Below are positions 28,176 to 38,305 of a DNA stretch of 64,000 bases, piece by piece; the stretch's first letter is position 1; each line of letters starts with the position of its first letter. The DNA is taken from contig NZ_CP038228.1 of the NCBI RefSeq assembly GCF_006838285.1, positions 1,612,001 through 1,676,000 on the forward strand. Direction: 5' to 3'. This stretch comes from Xanthomonas translucens pv. cerealis (GTDB lineage Bacteria; Pseudomonadota; Gammaproteobacteria; Xanthomonadales; Xanthomonadaceae). Both the position numbers and the translations under genes were made by a program. Under the pieces are notes generated by a model. The model ran no database searches and was not told the origin of the DNA. It saw nothing but the letters and a program-made list of their open reading frames with translations.

Positions 28176-29360
28176 ATGGCACAGGTAATCAACACCAACG
28201 TAATGTCGCTGAACGCTCAGCGTAACCTCAACACCAACAGCTCCAGCATGGCGCTGACCATTCAGCAGCTGTCGTCGGGCAAGCGCATCACCAGCGCCGC
28301 GGTCGACGCCGCCGGTCTGGCGATCTCAGAGCGCTTCACCACTCAGATCCGCGGCCTGGACGTGGCCTCGCGCAACGCCAACGACGGCATCTCGCTGGCC
28401 CAGACCGCCGAAGGCGCGATGGTCGAAATCGGCAACAACCTGCAGCGTATCCGCGAGCTGTCGGTGCAGTCGGCCAACGCCACCAACTCCGACACCGACC
28501 GCGGAGCACTGAACTCGGAAGTCAAGCAGCTGACCTCGGAAATCGACCGCGTCGCCAACCAGACCAGCTTCAACGGCACCAAGCTGCTGAACGGATCGTT
28601 CTCCGGCGCGCTGTTCCAGGTCGGTGCCGATGCCGGCCAGACCATCGGCGTGAGCAGCATCGTCGATGCCAACGTCGATTCGCTCGGCAAGGCCGGCTTC
28701 GCCGCCACCCAGACCGGTTCGGCCGCCCTGGCCTCCGGCACCGCAACCGCCAGCGGCAGCTTCTCCGGCATGTCGATCAACAGCGTCAGCATCGCCTCGG
28801 TTTCCGTGGCCGTCGGCGACACCGGCAGCGACATTTCCAAGAAGATGGCCGCTGCGATCAACGACAAGCTGGACCAGACCGGCGTCTACGCTTCGGTCGA
28901 CAGCAGCACCGGCGCGCTGAAGCTGGAATCGTTGAAGGCCGGCAAGGATTTTGCCTTCACCGCAGGCTCGGCCACCGGCGCCGACGGCGTCACCTTCAGC
29001 ACCGCCGGCATCGCTGCCACGGCCGCCGCCACCGCCGGCACCACCAACACCCTGGCCGACCTGGACATTTCGACCTTCTCCGGCGCACAGCGGGCACTGG
29101 AAATCGTCGACAAGGCGCTGACCTCGGTCAACTCCTCGCGCGCCGACATGGGTGCGGTGCAGAACCGCTTCACCTCCACCATCGCCAATCTGAGCACGAC
29201 CTCGGAAAATCTGTCGGCCTCGCGCAGCCGCATCGCCGACACCGATTATGCCAAGGCAACGGCCGAACTGACCCGCACGCAGATCCTGCAGCAGGCCGGT
29301 ACCGCGATGCTGGCGCAGGCCAAGTCGGTCCCGCAGAACGTGCTGAGCCTGCTGCAGTAA
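28176..29360 (+). CDS. fliC: Flagellin FliC
   Basis: The 394-residue flagellin has the conserved N-terminus [20 protein letters not shown] and C-terminus [20 protein letters not shown]; the central part (about 165-320) is Ala/Ser/Thr-rich and exposed. The flg22 region (residues 30-51) carries Val43 in place of the aspartate of strongly eliciting flagellins. An AGAGGAG site at 28161-28167 fixes the start at 28176, although the frame is open upstream to 28062. It has a sigma28 promoter and a strong terminator, so it is transcribed alone. The Ser/Thr-rich surface is the likely target of the glycan island downstream. Confidence 0.96.
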   Translation: MAQVINTNVMSLNAQRNLNTNSSSMALTIQQLSSGKRITSAAVDAAGLAISERFTTQIRGLDVASRNANDGISLAQTAEGAMVEIGNNLQRIRELSVQSANATNSDTDRGALNSEVKQLTSEIDRVANQTSFNGTKLLNGSFSGALFQVGADAGQTIGVSSIVDANVDSLGKAGFAATQTGSAALASGTATASGSFSGMSINSVSIASVSVAVGDTGSDISKKMAAAINDKLDQTGVYASVDSSTGALKLESLKAGKDFAFTAGSATGADGVTFSTAGIAATAAATAGTTNTLADLDISTFSGAQRALEIVDKALTSVNSSRADMGAVQNRFTSTIANLSTTSENLSASRSRIADTDYAKATAELTRTQILQQAGTAMLAQAKSVPQNVLSLLQ

Positions 29361-29389
29361 CAGCCCGCTCGACACTGGCAAGACCTCGA

Positions 29390-29417
29390 AGCCCCTCCGC
29401 AAGGAGGGGCTTTTTTT
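29390..29417 (+). terminator. Rho-independent terminator after fliC
   Basis: AGCCCCTCC (29390-29398), loop GCAA, GGAGGGGCT (29403-29411), followed by a run of seven T (29411-29417). A textbook intrinsic terminator 30 bases after the fliC stop. Confidence 0.95.
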
Positions 29418-29433
29418 GCATCCGCCGTCCAGC

Positions 29434-29450
29434 AGGCACAGGATTTGCAT
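29434..29450 (+). promoter_or_regulatory. sigma54 promoter of fliD
   Basis: AGGCAC (29434-29439), spacer AGGAT, TTGCAT (29445-29450). The invariant GG and GC are correctly spaced. It starts 17 bases after the fliC terminator. The predicted start near 29460 leaves about 100 bases before fliD. Confidence 0.8.
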
Positions 29451-29561
29451 GGAGATCGTGGCATTCGCCGCATGCGTCTTGCCTCAAGAACGGCGGCGCG
29501 CCGCCGATACTCCTATCAACCGCTGGCCGTCTCCGCGCCCGCTATCGTAAGGAAGGCTCTA

Positions 29562-30893
29562 ATGGCTACTTCATCGTTGTCTGCCGTCGGTTCAGGCCTG
29601 GACGTCGCCGCGTTCGTCAAGTCATTGGTCTCCTCCGAACGGGCACCTCAGGAAAACCGGATCAATACCGACGGCACCGCCTCCAGCGCCAAACTGTCGG
29701 CGCTGAGCACGATCAAGGGCGCACTGTCCAACCTGCAGACGGCGATGGACGCAATCGCCAAGAGCGCCGACAAGGGCGCGGTCAAGGCCACCGTCGCCGA
29801 TGGCGCCGGCTATACCGCGAGCGTCACCGAAAGCGCCACCGCGGGCAATTACAGCGTGGAGGTGGTGAAGCTGGCCGAACGCCAGAAGCTGACCTCGGCC
29901 GCCTATGCCAACAACGCGGTGGTCGGCGACGGCACCTTGACGATCGGCTATGGCGACAAGACGCTTAACATCACCGTGGGCGAGAACAGCAAGCTCAGCG
30001 ACATCGCCGCCGCGATCAACAAGGCCGCCGGCGGCAGCGGCGTGACCGCCAGCGTGGTCAGCGCCGACGACGGCAACCACCTGGTGCTCAACGCGGTGGA
30101 TTCCGGTAAGAAGGGCGTGCTGAACATCACCAGCTCCGGTGGCAACGGCGGACTCAGCGCGCTGACCTACAGCAACGGCAGCAGCGGCGGCCTAACCCAG
30201 ACCGTGGCCGCGGCAGACGCTGTGGTGCGCGTGGACGGTTTCGAGCGGACCTCCAGCAGCAATGCGATCGCCGACCTCGTGCCGGGTGTCACCTTGAACC
30301 TGACCAAGGCCGCCGAAGGCACCAAGTACAGCCTGAGCATCGCCAACGACAACACCGCACTGAAGGCGAACCTTACCGCGTTCGTGACCGCCTACAACAC
30401 CACCAACACCTTGCTGAAGTCTTCCAGCGCCTATAACGCCACCAGCAACAAGGCGTCGGCGCTGACCGGCGACTCGATGGTGCGCGGACTGCAGCAATCG
30501 CTACGCAAGCAGATCAGCGACAACGTCGTCGATCTGAAGGCACTGGGCATGACCATCGACAAGAACGGGGTGATGAGCTTCGACAGCGCCAAGTTCGACA
30601 GCGCCATGACCAGCGATCCAGCATCAGCCAAGGCGACGTTCGGCACCAAAGGCAGCTTCACCACCGGCATAGACACCCTGCTGGACAGCAACCTCGATGC
30701 GGCCAACGGCACCATCACCCAGCGTACCACCGCGCTCAACAAGCACATCGGCGACCTGACCGACCAGCTCAGCAACCTGGACAAGCGGATGGAAACGCTG
30801 ACCACCAACTACACCGCCAGGTTCACCGCGATGGACGCGATGGTCGCGAAGATGCAATCGATCAGCGACGGACTGTCCAAGCAGTTCTCGTAG
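29562..30893 (+). CDS. fliD: Filament cap protein FliD
   Basis: The 443-residue cap protein has the FliD N-terminus (SSLSAVGSGLDVAAFVKSLVSSERAPQENRI) and the C-terminal helix ALNKHIGDLTDQLSNLDKRMETLTTNYTARFTAMDAMVAKMQS. FliD caps the filament and folds incoming flagellin. GTAAGGAAG upstream fixes ATG 29562. It is driven by its own sigma54 promoter, so the cap is made one stage before flagellin, as expected. Confidence 0.95.
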   Translation: MATSSLSAVGSGLDVAAFVKSLVSSERAPQENRINTDGTASSAKLSALSTIKGALSNLQTAMDAIAKSADKGAVKATVADGAGYTASVTESATAGNYSVEVVKLAERQKLTSAAYANNAVVGDGTLTIGYGDKTLNITVGENSKLSDIAAAINKAAGGSGVTASVVSADDGNHLVLNAVDSGKKGVLNITSSGGNGGLSALTYSNGSSGGLTQTVAAADAVVRVDGFERTSSSNAIADLVPGVTLNLTKAAEGTKYSLSIANDNTALKANLTAFVTAYNTTNTLLKSSSAYNATSNKASALTGDSMVRGLQQSLRKQISDNVVDLKALGMTIDKNGVMSFDSAKFDSAMTSDPASAKATFGTKGSFTTGIDTLLDSNLDAANGTITQRTTALNKHIGDLTDQLSNLDKRMETLTTNYTARFTAMDAMVAKMQSISDGLSKQFS

Positions 30894-30930
30894 CGGCGAC
30901 GGCAACGGCAGGAAAGACGCTGCCGGCACT

Positions 30931-30957
30931 CAAGTCCAGGCAAGCAGCTGCCGATAT
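30931..30957 (+). promoter_or_regulatory. Possible sigma28 promoter of fliS
   Basis: GCCGATAT at 30950-30957 matches the sigma28 -10 box at 7 of 8. The upstream part is weak: CAAGTCC at 30931-30937 with a spacer one base longer than usual. It lies 106 bases before fliS. Read-through from fliD is an alternative way to express fliS. Confidence 0.35.
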
Positions 30958-31062
30958 CTTTAGCATCGACAGTCATTCAGGACTGGCAGCACGTACCGTC
31001 GCCGCGGCGCCTTCGCCGTCCCGCGCGGCAGCGCGGCACCAGGCCATCCGAGGGAGTTTTCC

Positions 31063-31482
31063 ATGTACGGTTCCAGTCGCCAATACGCCGAGCAATATCG
31101 CAAGATGAGCGTGTCCACCAGCATCACCGATGCCAACCCGCACAAGCTGGTGGCCTTGCTGTTCGCTGGCGCCTGCCAGCGTATCCGCCAGGCCCAGGCC
31201 TGCCTGGCGCAGGGCGATCAGGCGCGCAAGGGCAAGGCGATCGGCGAGGCTTGCGCCATCGTCGGCCACCTCAACGGCTCGCTGGACCACGAGGCCGGCG
31301 GCGAAATCGCGAATAACCTGTCGGCGTTGTACGACTACGTGATGCACCGGCTCACCGAAGCCAATCTGCACAACGACGACAGCGCGCTGGTCGAATCGCT
31401 GGAACTGCTCAGCGAGATCGATGCGGCGTGGAACGCCATTCCCGTCCAGCAGCGCGAACTCGCCGCGGTCGCCGCCCTATGA
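31063..31482 (+). CDS. fliS: Flagellin export chaperone FliS
   Basis: The 139-residue helical protein has the FliS start YGSSRQYAEQYRKMSVSTSITDANPHKLVALLFAGA and the conserved LYDYVMHRLTEANLHND segment (about 87-103). FliS binds the C-terminal part of flagellin and prevents early polymerisation. GAGGGAG precedes ATG 31063. It overlaps the next gene by four bases (ATGA). Confidence 0.95.
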   Translation: MYGSSRQYAEQYRKMSVSTSITDANPHKLVALLFAGACQRIRQAQACLAQGDQARKGKAIGEACAIVGHLNGSLDHEAGGEIANNLSALYDYVMHRLTEANLHNDDSALVESLELLSEIDAAWNAIPVQQRELAAVAAL

Positions 31483-31781
31483 TCGCCGTCAGCATCGAAG
31501 CGTTGCATGCAGAACTGCAGCAACTGCAGCAGGTGCTGCAGGGCGATGACCACGCGCTGGCCGAGCGCATGGTGTCCGAGCACGACCAGCATCTGCGCCA
31601 ATACCTGAAGCAGGCCGTCAGCGACGTCTCCCGCGACGGCATCGGTTCGCTGCTGAAACTGCAGCAAGCGGTGATCGCGCAGATGCTGCAGGCGCGCGAC
31701 GACGCCGGCGACTGGCTGCGCGCCAGCCGCGTGTCCAACAATGCCGCGCGCGCCTACTCGCAGGCCGGATCGCTGAGATGA
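31479..31781 (+). CDS. FliT-like small flagellar protein
   Basis: The 100-residue, almost wholly helical and Gln/Leu-rich protein (LHAELQQLQQVLQG..) is encoded directly after fliS and overlaps both neighbours by four bases (ATGA at each end). Position and helical make-up fit FliT, the export chaperone for FliD, but the sequence match is too weak to be sure. It has no membrane segment. It may equally be a lineage-specific partner of FliS. Confidence 0.6.
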   Translation: MIAVSIEALHAELQQLQQVLQGDDHALAERMVSEHDQHLRQYLKQAVSDVSRDGIGSLLKLQQAVIAQMLQARDDAGDWLRASRVSNNAARAYSQAGSLR

Positions 31782-32356
31782 ACAGCGCCTCCGACGTCGC
31801 CGTCCACCACCCAGCCGAAGTCGAGTTGTTCCACGACACCCTCAGCTGCGAACTGGCGTTGCCGGCCGACTTCAGGCTCGGCAACAGCGTCGGCCGCTTC
31901 GGCGCCGGCGAAGCCCTGTTGCGCAGCCTGGCCCAGGTCGAAGACCTGCGCAGCGAAGACGGCGGCGAAGAGCGCAGCGAGCAACCGCTGCAGTTGCAGC
32001 GCATGGACGCCAAGCTCGACTTGATGCTGGTGCTGCTCGGCCGCCTGGCCCGGCAGCACGAGGAAGGTTTGCCGTTGCGCCCGCTACGATGGTCGCACCG
32101 AGGCTTGAGACTCGAATTGGGATCGCGTTCGGGCGCCCTTCCCGGCGCCGCCGGCCTGCTGCGCCTGCAGCCCTCGGACTGGCTGCCCGACCATCTCGAA
32201 TTGCCGGTCCAGGTCGTGGCCGAAGCCGCCAGCGGCGGCGGTTTCCATCTCTGGCTACGATTCGAGACACAGCCGCCAAGCTTACAGGAAGCACTGGAAC
32301 GGCACCTGTTTCGCCTGCATCGGAGGCAGATCGCCGACAACCGGCGCGGGCGCTGA
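31778..32356 (+). CDS. Atypical PilZ-domain protein, probable c-di-GMP-related regulator
   Basis: The 192-residue protein has an N-terminal helical part (about 1-95) and a C-terminal beta-rich part (about 98-190: LPLRPLRWSHRGLRLEL, LLRLQPSDWLPDHLELPVQVVAEA). The C-terminal part resembles the atypical (tetrameric) PilZ group of Xanthomonas. I do not see the canonical DxSxxG motif, so binding of c-di-GMP is uncertain. Coupling to fliS and the FliT-like gene (ATGA overlap) suggests a role in motility, for example tuning export or filament assembly to c-di-GMP. Confidence 0.55.
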   Translation: MNSASDVAVHHPAEVELFHDTLSCELALPADFRLGNSVGRFGAGEALLRSLAQVEDLRSEDGGEERSEQPLQLQRMDAKLDLMLVLLGRLARQHEEGLPLRPLRWSHRGLRLELGSRSGALPGAAGLLRLQPSDWLPDHLELPVQVVAEAASGGGFHLWLRFETQPPSLQEALERHLFRLHRRQIADNRRGR

Positions 32357-32426
32357 GCCGACGCACGGTTGGCGGCGACCGCGCGCTCGGCTAAGGTGCG
32401 GGGCTAGAGAAAGAGACCTTCCCACC

Positions 32427-33059
32427 GTGCGAGTCATCATCGTCGACGATCACACCCTGGTCCGCGCCGGCCTGAGCCGGCTGTTGCAAACGTTCACGGA
32501 CGTCGACGTGGTCGCCGAGGCCAGCAATGCGCAGCAGGCGGTGGACCTGGCCACCCTGCACCGCCCCGACCTGGTGCTGATGGACCTGTCGCTGCCCGGG
32601 CGCAGCGGCCTGGACGCGCTGACCGACGTGCTGCAGACCTCGCCCAAGACCCGCGTGGTGATGATGTCGATGCACGACGATCCAGTACACGTGCGCGATG
32701 CGCTGGACCGCGGCGCCACCGGCTTCGTGGTCAAGGACGCGGCGCCGCTGGAGCTGGAACTGGCGCTGCGTGCGGCCAGCGTCAACCAGATGTTCCTGAG
32801 CCCGCAGATTTCTTCGAAGATGATCGCGCCGATGCTCGGCCGCGAACGCCCGGTCGGCGTCGCCGCGCTGTCGCCGCGGCAGCGCGAGATCCTGCGCCAG
32901 ATCGGCCGTGGCCAGAACAACAAGGAAATCGCCTCGGATCTGGGAATCAGCGTTAAGACCGTCGAAACCCACCGCGCGCGGATGATGGAGTCGCTGGGCT
33001 GCCGCCGCGCCAACGATCTGGTCCTACTGGCCGCGCGCCACCAGAACGAACTGATCTGA
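32427..33059 (+). CDS. NarL/LuxR-type response regulator
   Basis: The 210-residue protein has a receiver (1-120; VDDH, acceptor Asp53 in LMDLSLPG, lysine in FVVKDAAP) and a LuxR-type DNA-binding domain (about 140-205: LSPRQREILRQIGRGQNNKEIASDLGISVKTVETHRARMM). GTG 32427 is the start. No kinase gene adjoins it; the NarL-group kinase at 9220 is a possible partner in trans. Its place between the PilZ gene and rpoN2 suggests control of motility genes. Confidence 0.88.
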   Translation: MRVIIVDDHTLVRAGLSRLLQTFTDVDVVAEASNAQQAVDLATLHRPDLVLMDLSLPGRSGLDALTDVLQTSPKTRVVMMSMHDDPVHVRDALDRGATGFVVKDAAPLELELALRAASVNQMFLSPQISSKMIAPMLGRERPVGVAALSPRQREILRQIGRGQNNKEIASDLGISVKTVETHRARMMESLGCRRANDLVLLAARHQNELI

Positions 33060-33089
33060 GGCCGGCAACGGGTTCCCGACGCGTCACAC

Positions 33090-33104
33090 TGGCATGCCGC
33101 TTGC
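33090..33104 (+). promoter_or_regulatory. sigma54 promoter upstream of rpoN2
   Basis: TGGCAT (33090-33095), spacer GCCGC, TTGC (33101-33104) with exact spacing. Transcription would start near 33116, giving a leader of about 210 bases before rpoN2. I see no credible gene in that leader. The element suggests that the gene for a sigma54 factor is itself transcribed by a sigma54 form. Confidence 0.75.
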
Positions 33105-33327
33105 CTTAACCGGTCAGCTGCCGCCGTGAAACCGGCGAGGCCCGCCAGCCTTGGTTCCAGCGCGCCGACCAACCGCCGCTCCCTACATCGGCGTAAGGAT
33201 TTTCCTTACAGAGTGTCGGGCATTTGACTACATCACGCAGAAACGTCCTGATTCTGTTACCGTCAGGTGGTAAGCACTATGCATTCCACGGGCGCCGGAG
33301 GGTTGGCGCCAAACCGAGGAAGTTCGC

Positions 33328-34725
33328 ATGAAGCCGACCGTCACCACTCAGCTAGGCCAGCAACTCCACCTGACCCCGCAATTGCTGCAGTCGATCCGGC
33401 TGCTGCAACTGGATGGGATGCAACTGGAAATGGAAATCCGGCGCGCGCTGGAAACCAATCCATTGCTGGAACTGGAAGAGCCGGAAGGTGTGCTCGAGCC
33501 GGTGCTCGACCACGACAACGCGCTGGAAACCGCCGCGTTCGACGAACTGCCCGAATCCTCGATGTGGGACATTCCCGCCGCCGGCTGGAGCGAGGGCGAA
33601 GACGACCGCATGCAGCGCATCGCGGCCGGCGAGTCCACCGATCCGCAACTGCGCGTGCTGCAGCGCCTGGCGCTGGAACTGGACGAATCCGCATTGGAAG
33701 TGGCCGCGTTCTGGCTGGAGCACAGCGACGACGCCGGGTATCTCGACGGCGCGCTGGACACGCTGACCCTGCTCGCCTGCGCACGCTTCGACCGCTCCGC
33801 CGCGCAGGTGGAAGCGATCCGCCAGCGGCTGCTGCACGGAGACCCCGCCGGCCTGGCTTCCTGCGACCTGCGCGAATGCCTGAGCGTGCAGCTGGCCGCC
33901 CTGCCCGGCCGCGTCGCCGGCCGCCATCTGGCCACGCGCCTCCTCGCCGGCGACCTGAATCTGCTCGCCAGCCACGATTACCCGTTGCTCGCGCGCCAGC
34001 TCGATGCCGAGGCGGACGACGTACGCGAGGCGGTGCGGCTGATCCTGTCGCTGCAGCCGCGTCCGGGCGACAGCCTGCTGCCGGAGAACCTGGGCCACGT
34101 GATTCCCGACGTGGTCGCTTGGCATAGCGACGGCACCTGGCGGGTCGCGCTGAACCCGGCCACCACCCACCGCGTCAGCGTTAATCCGATGCACGAGCGC
34201 GCCCTGGCCGAGGCCGGCGAGGCCGCGGCGCCGCTGCGCGAAATGCTGCAGGAGGCGCGCTGGCTGACCCGCGGCCTGTCGATGCGCTACGAGACCCTGC
34301 TGCGCACCACCCGCGCCATCGTCGAGCGCCAGGCCGTGTTCCTGGTCAAGGGCGAGGAAGCGATGGCGCCGCTGACCCTGAAGGAAGTGGCCGACGCGAT
34401 CGGCATGCACGAATCCACCGTATCGCGCATCACCACCGGCAAATACCTGCAGACTCCGCGTGGTACCTTCGAACTGAAGCATTTTTTCGCCGTGCGCCTG
34501 GAAGGCGCGGCGGTCTCGGGCCAGGCGGTACGCGCAATGGTGCGGCGCCTGATCGAATCCGAGCCCGCGGGGCGACCGCTGGCCGACGAGGCGATCGCCG
34601 CGCTGCTATCGCGACAGGGCGTGAACGTGGCCAGGCGTACGGTGGCCAAGTACCGCGAACAACTCGATATCGCCCCCGCCCGCGAACGCCGTCGCGCCAA
34701 GCCGCTGCTGGCCCGAGCGAGCTAA
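33328..34725 (+). CDS. rpoN2: RNA polymerase sigma-54 factor, flagellar copy (RpoN2)
   Basis: The 465-residue protein has the three sigma54 regions: an N-terminal activator-interacting region (QLGQQLHLTPQLLQSIRLLQL), an acidic linker, the core-binding domain (about 100-290), and the DNA-binding end with the HTH (VADAIGMHESTVSRITTGKYLQT) and RpoN box (VARRTVAKYRE). It binds -24/-12 promoters and needs an AAA+ activator. The activator FleQ is encoded two genes downstream. Xanthomonas genomes carry a second rpoN elsewhere; the one in the flagellar locus is called rpoN2. Codon use matches the neighbours. Confidence 0.92.
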   Translation: MKPTVTTQLGQQLHLTPQLLQSIRLLQLDGMQLEMEIRRALETNPLLELEEPEGVLEPVLDHDNALETAAFDELPESSMWDIPAAGWSEGEDDRMQRIAAGESTDPQLRVLQRLALELDESALEVAAFWLEHSDDAGYLDGALDTLTLLACARFDRSAAQVEAIRQRLLHGDPAGLASCDLRECLSVQLAALPGRVAGRHLATRLLAGDLNLLASHDYPLLARQLDAEADDVREAVRLILSLQPRPGDSLLPENLGHVIPDVVAWHSDGTWRVALNPATTHRVSVNPMHERALAEAGEAAAPLREMLQEARWLTRGLSMRYETLLRTTRAIVERQAVFLVKGEEAMAPLTLKEVADAIGMHESTVSRITTGKYLQTPRGTFELKHFFAVRLEGAAVSGQAVRAMVRRLIESEPAGRPLADEAIAALLSRQGVNVARRTVAKYREQLDIAPARERRRAKPLLARAS

Positions 34726-34732
34726 GGAAACA

Positions 34733-35118
34733 ATGCACATGAACAAACTGTCCGTGCTTCTGGTCGACGACCACGAAGGTTTCATCAACGCGGCGATGCG
34801 CCACTTCCGCAAGCTCGACTGGATGGAAGTGATCGGCAGCGCCGCCAACGGCCTGGAGGCGATCGAGCGCTCCGAGTCGCTGCGCCCGCAGGTGGTGCTG
34901 ATGGATCTGGCCATGCCGGAGATGGGCGGCCTGCAGGCCACGCGCCTGATCAAGACCCAGGACCAGGCCCCGTACATCGTGATCGCCAGCCATTTCGACG
35001 ATGCCGAGCACCGCGAGCACGCCATGCGCGCCGGTGCCGACAACTTCGTCAGCAAGCTGTCTTACATCCAGGAAGTGATGCCGATCCTGGAGGGCTTACG
35101 CACAGAGGGAGTAGCGGC

Positions 35119-35122
<4 letters not shown>
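34733..35122 (+). CDS. Single-domain response regulator (receiver only)
   Basis: The 129-residue protein is a complete receiver with nothing after it: VDDH acidic pocket, acceptor Asp58 in LMDLAMPEMGG, the Ser in VIAS and Lys in FVSKLSY. It could be phosphorylated and act by protein contact like CheY. It lies between rpoN2 (7 bases upstream) and fleQ (four-base ATGA overlap), so it is co-produced with both and may adjust FleQ or RpoN2. AAGGAA precedes ATG 34733; ATG 34739 is an alternative. Confidence 0.88.
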
Positions 35123-36609
<1,487 letters not shown>

Positions 36610-36817
36610 GGCCGCGGCCGGGGTCACCGCGTCGGCGCGCGCTTGCTGCGCTAGGCAACGACCGCGGTTCGAAACTGAAGTACCCTCACCCTTCGCATCG
36701 CATTGCTTGCCGGACGCGCCTCCGGGCGCACGATGGATGCGTCCGTGTCGCAGGCGATGGGGATCGCAGCGCGCCACGCTTCATGGCAGCCCTCGCGGAA
36801 GCAGTGGACACCTCTGT

Positions 36818-36833
36818 TGGCATATGGCTTGCT
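36818..36833 (+). promoter_or_regulatory. sigma54 promoter of the glycan operon
   Basis: TGGCAT (36818-36823), spacer ATGGC, TTGCT (36829-36833), a close match with exact spacing. Transcription would start near 36844, about 58 bases before the aminotransferase gene. The 208 bases between fleQ and this element hold no gene I can support. Confidence 0.82.
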
Positions 36834-36901
36834 TGCAGAACAGGAACCACGTCGCAACGCGTCGCGCCGCGGATTTTCCACACGCACCCATGCAGGCCAC
36901 C

Positions 36902-38083
36902 ATGCCCATTCCCGTCACCAGCCCGCTGCTGCCTCCCCTGGACGAGTTCGTGCCGTACCTGGAGAAGATCTGGAGCAGCCGCATCCTGACCAATGGCGGC
37001 CAAATGCACCAGGCGCTGGAAAAGGCGCTGGCGGAGTACCTGGGCGTCGGCCATCTGGCGCTGTTGACCAACGGCACGCTGGCCTTGCTCACCGCGCTGC
37101 AGGCGCTGCGCGTCACCGGCGAGGTAATTACCACGCCCTACTCGTTCGTGGCCACCGCGCACGCGCTGCTTTGGAAAGGGATCAAGCCGGTGTTCGTCGA
37201 TATCGACCCGGTCACCCTGAACCTGGATCCGCACAAGATCGAGGCGGCGATCACCCCGCAGACCACCGCGATCATGCCGGTGCACTGCTACGGCACGCCC
37301 TGCGACACCACCGCGATCGAGCGCATCGCCGACACCTACAACCTCAAGGTGATCTACGACGCCGCGCACGCCTTCGGGGTCAAGGACGACGGCGGTTCGA
37401 TCCTGCGCCACGGCGACCTCAGCGTGCTCAGCTTTCACGCCACCAAGGTGTTCAACACCTTCGAGGGCGGTGCCATCGTCTGCCCCGACGCCAAGACCTA
37501 CCAGCGCATCAGCCGCTTGAAGAACTTCGGCTTCGTCGACGAGACCACGGTAGTGGCCACCGGCATCAACGGCAAGATGAGCGAAGTGAACGCCGCCTTC
37601 GGCCTGCTGCAACTGCAGCACATCGATAGCGCGCTGGCGCAACGCCGCGAGATCGACGCCGACTACCGGCGACGCCTGGCGCAGGTCCCCGGCGTCCGTT
37701 GCCTGGCGCCGCGCTCGCCGGAAATGGCCAACTACGCCTCGTTCCCGATCCTGATCGAGGACGACTTTCCGCTGACCCGCGACGGCCTGCATCAACTGAT
37801 GCGCGAGCACGAGATCCTGGTGCGCCGCTACTTCTATCCGCTGATCAGCGATTTCCCGATGTACCGCGGCCTGCCCTCGGCCGCGCCGGCCGGATTGCCG
37901 GTCGCGCGACAGATGGCAGAACGGGTGCTGTGCCTGCCGATCTATCCGGGCCTGAGCGACGGCGACGTGCAGACCATCGCCGGCCTGATCGCCAGCGCCG
38001 GCAGCGCAAGTTCAACCGCTGCAAAGACCGGCCGTCGGCTCCCGACGGCCCCCTCCTCCGACCACCCCGTGGAACAAGAATGA
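36902..38083 (+). CDS. DegT/DnrJ/EryC1-type sugar nucleotide aminotransferase, VioA-like
   Basis: The 393-residue PLP enzyme begins [21 protein letters not shown] and carries the lysine that binds PLP at Lys182 in [16 protein letters not shown]. That motif is typical of VioA/FdtB-type enzymes, which put an amino group on C4 or C3 of dTDP-4-keto or 3-keto-6-deoxyglucose. The product is therefore probably dTDP-viosamine or a relative. ATG 36902 follows AGG; ATG 36890 is an alternative. The gene leads an operon whose next eight genes are coupled, mostly by ATGA overlaps. The exact sugar cannot be fixed from sequence. Confidence 0.8.
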   Translation: MPIPVTSPLLPPLDEFVPYLEKIWSSRILTNGGQMHQALEKALAEYLGVGHLALLTNGTLALLTALQALRVTGEVITTPYSFVATAHALLWKGIKPVFVDIDPVTLNLDPHKIEAAITPQTTAIMPVHCYGTPCDTTAIERIADTYNLKVIYDAAHAFGVKDDGGSILRHGDLSVLSFHATKVFNTFEGGAIVCPDAKTYQRISRLKNFGFVDETTVVATGINGKMSEVNAAFGLLQLQHIDSALAQRREIDADYRRRLAQVPGVRCLAPRSPEMANYASFPILIEDDFPLTRDGLHQLMREHEILVRRYFYPLISDFPMYRGLPSAAPAGLPVARQMAERVLCLPIYPGLSDGDVQTIAGLIASAGSASSTAAKTGRRLPTAPSSDHPVEQE

Positions 38084-38304
38084 GCCAAGCAACGTTTATC
38101 GAGAATTTCCTGTCGGCGACCGATTTCCAGACTCCGGTCGAGGTGACGACGGACACCGTGCTGCGCGAGCTTCCCGAATGGGATTCGCTGGCCGCACTCG
38201 GTGTGATCGTGATGTTCGACATGGAATACGGCAAGACCATCACCGGCGAACACCTGGCCGCCGCCGTCACCGTCGGCGACCTCTACCAGCTGACCGAGGC
38301 GTAG
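38080..38304 (+). CDS. Acyl carrier protein
   Basis: The 74-residue acidic protein has the phosphopantetheine attachment motif EWDSLAALG with Ser36. It overlaps the aminotransferase gene by four bases. As a dedicated ACP in a sugar operon it most likely carries the acyl chain built by the KASIII and reductases encoded next, for transfer to the amino sugar. Confidence 0.85.
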   Translation: MSQATFIENFLSATDFQTPVEVTTDTVLRELPEWDSLAALGVIVMFDMEYGKTITGEHLAAAVTVGDLYQLTEA

Positions 38305-38305
38305 C

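Noticed and set aside
33126..33230. Small gene in the rpoN2 leader (GTG start, 34 codons)
   Set aside because: There is no ribosome-binding site and the sequence is arginine and proline rich without protein character.
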